Origin: a candidate division GN15 bacterium
Lineage (GTDB): Bacteria > Zixibacteria > MSB-5A5 > GN15 > FEB-12
Length of the DNA stretch: 9,096 nt
Direction: 5' to 3'
Assembly (NCBI GenBank): GCA_014729205.1
Contig: WJKG01000271.1
Coordinates: 1-9,096, forward strand
Under the pieces are notes generated by a model. That model saw nothing but the letters and a program-made list of their open reading frames with translations, ran no database searches and had not been told where the DNA came from. The translations under genes were made by a program, and so were the position numbers. This document shows, piece by piece, positions 5,872 through 9,096 of this stretch (position 1 is the first letter of the stretch; each line of letters begins with the position of its first letter).

Positions 5872-8190
5872 ATGAAACCCCACAGCTACCTGTTTGGTCT
5901 GGCCCTGATGCTGGTCGCCCTGCTGGCTGTTTCCGCCTTCGCCGAGAAGGCATCAGTCGAAAGAGTGACCACAGCTCCGGTGGTGACACCATCGACCAAT
6001 GTCAAGCAACTTGACGTCAGCAACGTCTCGGTCAGCAAAATGAACGTGACCCGTCAGTCACTGTCCACCCAGGGACAAACTATCGAGCCGCAAACATACA
6101 ATCCTCGGCCAACCATCCTGGTCGACCCGATTCCGCTACAGGCCGGTGACGATATCGCCTCGGCGACACCCATCACCAGTATGCCGTTCTTAGGTACCGG
6201 TACGACCGTTGGCTATACCGACGACTACGAGGAAGACTGCGCCACCACCGACGCCCCGACTCCCGATGTCGTCTACTCGTACACGCCCTCAGGAGATGAG
6301 TTGTTGACCGTCGACTTGTGTAACTCCAGCTTCTTCACCAACTCATGGATTTACGAAAACGACACCAATACCATCGTTGCCTGCCAGCGTTTCAATAATG
6401 CCTGTAACACGGAGTTTCCGCGCGTCTTGTTCGTAGATGTAGAGATCTTCGCCGGCAATACCTACTATATCGTGATCGATGGTGACAAGACCTTCACAAC
6501 GGAGGGTGAGTACGAAATCAGTTGCTCTGTTCTCGCGGCCCCGGATCCCTTTGACCTGCATGACGAGCACCCCGCCATGGCTGAAGGCACTGAGGGGTAC
6601 TACCCCATCGCCTATCAGACCCAGATCATCAACGAGCAACTCGAAGTTGACTCGGTCGTCTTCTGGTCCGGCACCAATGACGACGGCGCCACCTTCATGA
6701 ATCCGATTTACTACCCCCTGCCCGACGTCGCCCGCGATCCAGCAGTCGATTACTGGGGCGCCGACTCCATCTTCTACGGCACTATGATAACCGGACCGCA
6801 GGATGAGGATGGGGCCAGCATCTGGCTTATTGAGATCCTGACTCCTGGCTTCAGCTTCGGCTATAGCATAGAGCGGTGGGTCTTCATCGATACGGTCGAG
6901 GGTTGGGGCTGGTCTGACATGCTCCACAACGACATCACCGCCCACAACGGCGGCCAGACTTGGGAGTACGGGATGATTTCTTTCATCTCCAACAGCACCT
7001 ACACGACCCCGGCCATGTCTGCCACGCCCCAGATTTCATACCAGACAACTGAGATCGGTCAGGGTACGGTCAGCTGGCTGCTCGACGGCAGTGGCAACCC
7101 GCTCAGTGACTGCGCCACTACCTCGTGCGATATTGACGAGGCTACTGATTACGCCTTTGCCGTCTATGACTGGCTTGATCCCGATGACAACACCTGGAAG
7201 GTCATTGTCCGCCAGGAACTATTCAGCGTTTGGGATCAGGCCAACAGTGACGTAGCGACTATTGCCTACGGCAACGCTCTCGAGCACCTGCAATATCCCC
7301 GGATCTCAACCTATGACCGGGTTATACTCATTGCCGCCGAGTTCCACGATGAGAACGCCGGCACCGACCGCGATATCGTAGTGCTGCGCACCGATGATGG
7401 TAACATCCAGAACCTCGTCCCGGTGAGCGTCATCGCCACCACCCAATCAGAGCGTTACCCGGATATTGAACACATCGACGGCCAGGAGTACGTACTCTCC
7501 TTCCATCGTAACGACTCACTCTTCGTGACTACCACCGACGATGGCGGCGCCACCTGGAGTGCTGAGTCGCTCGTCAGCGGTGACGACTACGTGGTGGCCG
7601 ACTACCACGGTAGTGATATTGCCGATGGCGGCCAGAAGATCATCTGGCAGTACAATCCGGATCCGACCGGCTCCGACTCCATCCTGGTCCACTTCGGCAG
7701 CACCGGCCTGGTGGCCGACGCCGATGGTGACGGGATTGAAGACGATGTCGACAACTGTCCCGCTGTCTCTAACCCGGATCAGCTCGATGCCGACCTTGAT
7801 GGTATCGGCGACGCCTGCGACGATTGCACGGACACTGACGGCGACGGCTACGGTAACCCCGGCTATGCCGCCAACACCTGTGCCGACGATAACTGCCCCG
7901 ATGTCGCCAACCCGGGTCAGGAAGACGCTGACAGCGATGGTGTCGGTGATGCCTGCTGCTGTGAAGGCATCCGCGGTAACTTCGACGGCGATCCATCCGA
8001 AGCCATTAACGTTCAGGACCTGACGGCCCTGGTCGATCACCTCTTCGGTACCCCGTCGGGCCCGACTTCGGGCTGTCCCAACGAGGATAACATCGACGGC
8101 GCCGGCGAAGTCAATGTTCAGGATTTGACCTACCTGGTCGACTACCTGTTTGCCACGCCGGCCGGTCCGGCCCCGCCGGCCTGTCCGTAA
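5872..8190 (+). CDS. Large secreted protein: pre-peptidase-like domain, Asp-box region, thrombospondin-3-like repeats and dockerin-like tail
   Basis: This 772-residue exported protein has a signal peptide at residues 1-24 (MKPHSYL, hydrophobic core, cut after AFA). Residues 91-219 resemble the bacterial pre-peptidase C-terminal (PPC) fold: 'AGDDIASATPI', 'PDVVYSYTPSGDELLTVDLC', 'AGNTYYIVIDG', 'GEYEISC'. The middle, about 220-610, is unassigned; its end has repeated strand patterns and one Asp box (TTDDGGATW, 554-562), which suggests a sialidase-like propeller. Residues 616-697 are Asp-rich calcium repeats of thrombospondin type 3 style (DADGDGIEDDVDNCP, DADLDGIGDACDDC, DADSDGVGDACC). Residues 701-760 carry two dockerin-like half-repeats: RGNFDGD with INVQDLTALVDHLF, and EDNIDGAG with VNVQDLTYLVDYLF. 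The protein probably acts at the surface or in the medium, binding calcium; no enzyme motif is visible. The start is firm: AAGAGGAGAGAG sits just upstream. It appears monocistronic, with its own promoter and terminator. The family as a whole is unnamed. Confidence 0.9.
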   Translation: MKPHSYLFGLALMLVALLAVSAFAEKASVERVTTAPVVTPSTNVKQLDVSNVSVSKMNVTRQSLSTQGQTIEPQTYNPRPTILVDPIPLQAGDDIASATPITSMPFLGTGTTVGYTDDYEEDCATTDAPTPDVVYSYTPSGDELLTVDLCNSSFFTNSWIYENDTNTIVACQRFNNACNTEFPRVLFVDVEIFAGNTYYIVIDGDKTFTTEGEYEISCSVLAAPDPFDLHDEHPAMAEGTEGYYPIAYQTQIINEQLEVDSVVFWSGTNDDGATFMNPIYYPLPDVARDPAVDYWGADSIFYGTMITGPQDEDGASIWLIEILTPGFSFGYSIERWVFIDTVEGWGWSDMLHNDITAHNGGQTWEYGMISFISNSTYTTPAMSATPQISYQTTEIGQGTVSWLLDGSGNPLSDCATTSCDIDEATDYAFAVYDWLDPDDNTWKVIVRQELFSVWDQANSDVATIAYGNALEHLQYPRISTYDRVILIAAEFHDENAGTDRDIVVLRTDDGNIQNLVPVSVIATTQSERYPDIEHIDGQEYVLSFHRNDSLFVTTTDDGGATWSAESLVSGDDYVVADYHGSDIADGGQKIIWQYNPDPTGSDSILVHFGSTGLVADADGDGIEDDVDNCPAVSNPDQLDADLDGIGDACDDCTDTDGDGYGNPGYAANTCADDNCPDVANPGQEDADSDGVGDACCCEGIRGNFDGDPSEAINVQDLTALVDHLFGTPSGPTSGCPNEDNIDGAGEVNVQDLTYLVDYLFATPAGPAPPACP

Positions 8191-8242
8191 CAGTGGCGAA
8201 AACATGACTTGACTGGAATTACCAGTTCATGAAGCACATTCT

Positions 8243-8284
8243 GCACCGTCCGCGGCCCCGCCGCGGGCGGTGCTTCGTTTTTGA
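8243..8284 (+). terminator. Intrinsic terminator after the dockerin-like protein gene
   Basis: GCACCGTCCGCGG (8243-8255) pairs with CCGCGGGCGGTGC (8261-8273) with one T-G pair around a 5-base loop, followed by TTCGTTTTTGATT. Just upstream is a smaller hairpin (CATGA 8203-8207 with TCATG 8227-8231, and ACTGG 8212-8216 with CCAGT 8222-8226). GAAGCAC (8231-8237) could also pair with GTGCTTC (8270-8276) as an alternative stem. Confidence 0.85.
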
Positions 8285-8511
8285 TTATCTCATAGATTCT
8301 CAACATGCCCCCTCTCCCCTTGAAGTTCGCGCCCATCCACCACAAGTAGCATCTACCTTGTGGACCTAATTCAATTTTCACACAACTTCGCTCGCTATTC
8401 TTCGTAAACACTACCAGACTGAGAAATCGGACTTCCTTCAACGACTACAGCATCCGCGAAAACGGATTAAACAGATTTGGCGACGCCCTGCAACCGGGCG
8501 AGGAGGTAGTT
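8285..8511. other. Intergenic region before the beta-propeller gene
   Basis: These 227 bases hold no gene. A compact hairpin or operator-like inverted repeat spans 8340-8363: CCACAA and GTAG pair with CTAC and TTGTGG, with one bulged C and a 3-base centre. No convincing -35/-10 pair was found. The AT-rich stretch at 8365-8410 (TTTTCACA, then TATTCT) is the likeliest promoter zone, but its spacing is poor. Confidence 0.4.
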
Positions 8512-9096
8512 ATGTCCAAACACAAGGATGTCATACTGACGATGCTGCTGATGCTCCTGCTGTCATCGGCAGCCCACGCCGGCCCACTGGAGCAATACGT
8601 CGACACCTATGCTGGCCATCTAGAAGACTTCATCACCCCCGCAGGCACCTTCGACTTCAACCACGTTAAGGCAACCGGATTCCAGGGAGCACTCGATATG
8701 CGCGGAGTGCAGGTTGAACTCGATGCGGCAACCGGAGCTTTGGCGTTCTCGCAGCCACAGTCACAGCTTCAGGCCAGTACCAGGGAACGAATCACCATTC
8801 CACCCACCGACATAGCCGGCCCCGTCTGGGCCATGTGTGTCTACGACGGCAACTTGGTTGTTGGCGGTGACTTCAGCACCATCGCGGGTATCCAGCCGAA
8901 ACACATCGCCATGTTCGATGGCACCACCTGGCACTCGCTCGGCCTATTTGGCCTCGATGCCCCCGTGCGCTCCATGATTGTCAAAGACGGTAAACTGATC
9001 GTCGGGGGTGACTTCAAAACGGCCGGAAACAACGTCGCCAATAAGGTCGCGGCGTGGGATGGCCAATACTGGTCACGAGTCGGACGCGGCATGTAC
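8512..9096 (+). CDS. Secreted beta-propeller repeat protein, N-terminal part, cut by the right window edge
   Basis: The frame opens at an ATG with AGGAGG five bases upstream (8501-8506) and stays open for 195 codons to the edge. Residues 1-23 are a signal peptide (MSKHKD, Leu/Met-rich core, cut after AHA). Residues 24-102 form an unassigned N-terminal segment (GPLEQYVDTYAGHLEDFITP and on). From 104 a 47-residue repeat begins: PVWAMCVYDGNLVVGGDF...IAMFDGTTWHSLG, then PVRSMIVKDGKLIVGGDF...VAAWDGQYWSRVG. The pattern 'V..M.V.DG.L.VGGDF..AG......IA.WDG..W..LG' is known from bacterial and fungal (Rax2-type) surface proteins and forms blades of a propeller. A full propeller would need several more copies, so the gene should continue well past the edge. 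No catalytic motif is visible; a structural or binding role outside the cell is inferred. A dockerin-like tail like that of the previous gene is possible but lies out of view. Confidence 0.85.
   Translation, partial: MSKHKDVILTMLLMLLLSSAAHAGPLEQYVDTYAGHLEDFITPAGTFDFNHVKATGFQGALDMRGVQVELDAATGALAFSQPQSQLQASTRERITIPPTDIAGPVWAMCVYDGNLVVGGDFSTIAGIQPKHIAMFDGTTWHSLGLFGLDAPVRSMIVKDGKLIVGGDFKTAGNNVANKVAAWDGQYWSRVGRGMY

Noticed and set aside
6343..6945. Minus-strand open frame of 200 codons inside the secreted protein gene
   Set aside because: It is a shadow of a well-supported plus-strand gene in GC-rich DNA, with no recognisable domain or ribosome site.
7516..8205. Long open frame on the minus strand opposite the dockerin-like gene (229 codons)
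   Set aside because: It is antisense to the Asp-rich repeat region, whose GAC/GAT codons give Val/Ile codons on the other strand. The product is low-complexity Val/Gly/Ala with no ribosome site.
8863..9015. GGDF motifs in the right-edge protein, reminiscent of diguanylate cyclases
   Set aside because: The motif is VGGDF within a 47-residue propeller repeat of a secreted protein, not the GGDEF active site.
1..9096. CRISPR array, insertion sequence, prophage or tRNA genes
   Set aside because: No regularly spaced long repeats, no transposase or phage-like frames, no terminal inverted repeats and no tRNA-like cloverleaf were seen on either strand.

Overview
The window is about 9.1 kb of moderately GC-rich bacterial DNA. 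It has complete Shine-Dalgarno sites, sigma70-like promoters and GC-rich intrinsic terminators. Three of its five genes encode exported proteins with Sec-type signal peptides. One of these combines a pre-peptidase-like domain, acidic thrombospondin-type-3-like calcium repeats and a C-terminal dockerin-like tail (paired 'NVQDLT.LVD.LF' motifs). Together with a gingipain (C25) propeptide and a WD-like propeller protein, this repertoire fits an uncultured lineage of the FCB kind, most likely Candidatus Zixibacteria or a relative. That placement is inferred from domain style only; no rRNA or marker gene is present.

Layout, left to right. (1) At 1-668, on the minus strand, is the 5' part of a secreted C25/gingipain-type peptidase gene that runs off the left edge. 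(2) A 511-base divergent intergenic region follows. (3) At 1180-4131 is an orphan membrane hybrid histidine kinase (sensor, HAMP, GAF, PAS, HisKA, HATPase, receiver); its extracytoplasmic loop is rich in His and Cys. (4) At 4432-4923 is a small cytoplasmic protein that appears to join a DUF5335-like domain to a DUF2934-like tail. It is followed by a run of hairpins ending in an intrinsic terminator at 5089-5120. (5) At 5121-5871 is a gene-free stretch. It holds a strongly structured segment ending in a textbook terminator at 5462-5505, which is best explained as a small non-coding RNA, and then a strong sigma70 promoter with a roughly 200-nt 5' leader. (6) At 5872-8190 is the large secreted multidomain dockerin-like protein with its own terminator. 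(7) From 8512 to the right edge is a secreted beta-propeller protein with a 47-residue repeat, truncated by the window end.

The genes look like independent transcription units: each has its own leader or terminator and the gaps are wide. No operon-scale system is visible. The shared theme is export to the cell surface or medium (protease, dockerin-like protein, propeller), with a membrane sensor kinase beside them, but no sequence evidence ties the kinase to its neighbours. The most unusual element is the putative structured RNA at about 5286-5505. The DUF5335-DUF2934 fusion and the His/Cys-rich sensor loop of the kinase come next.
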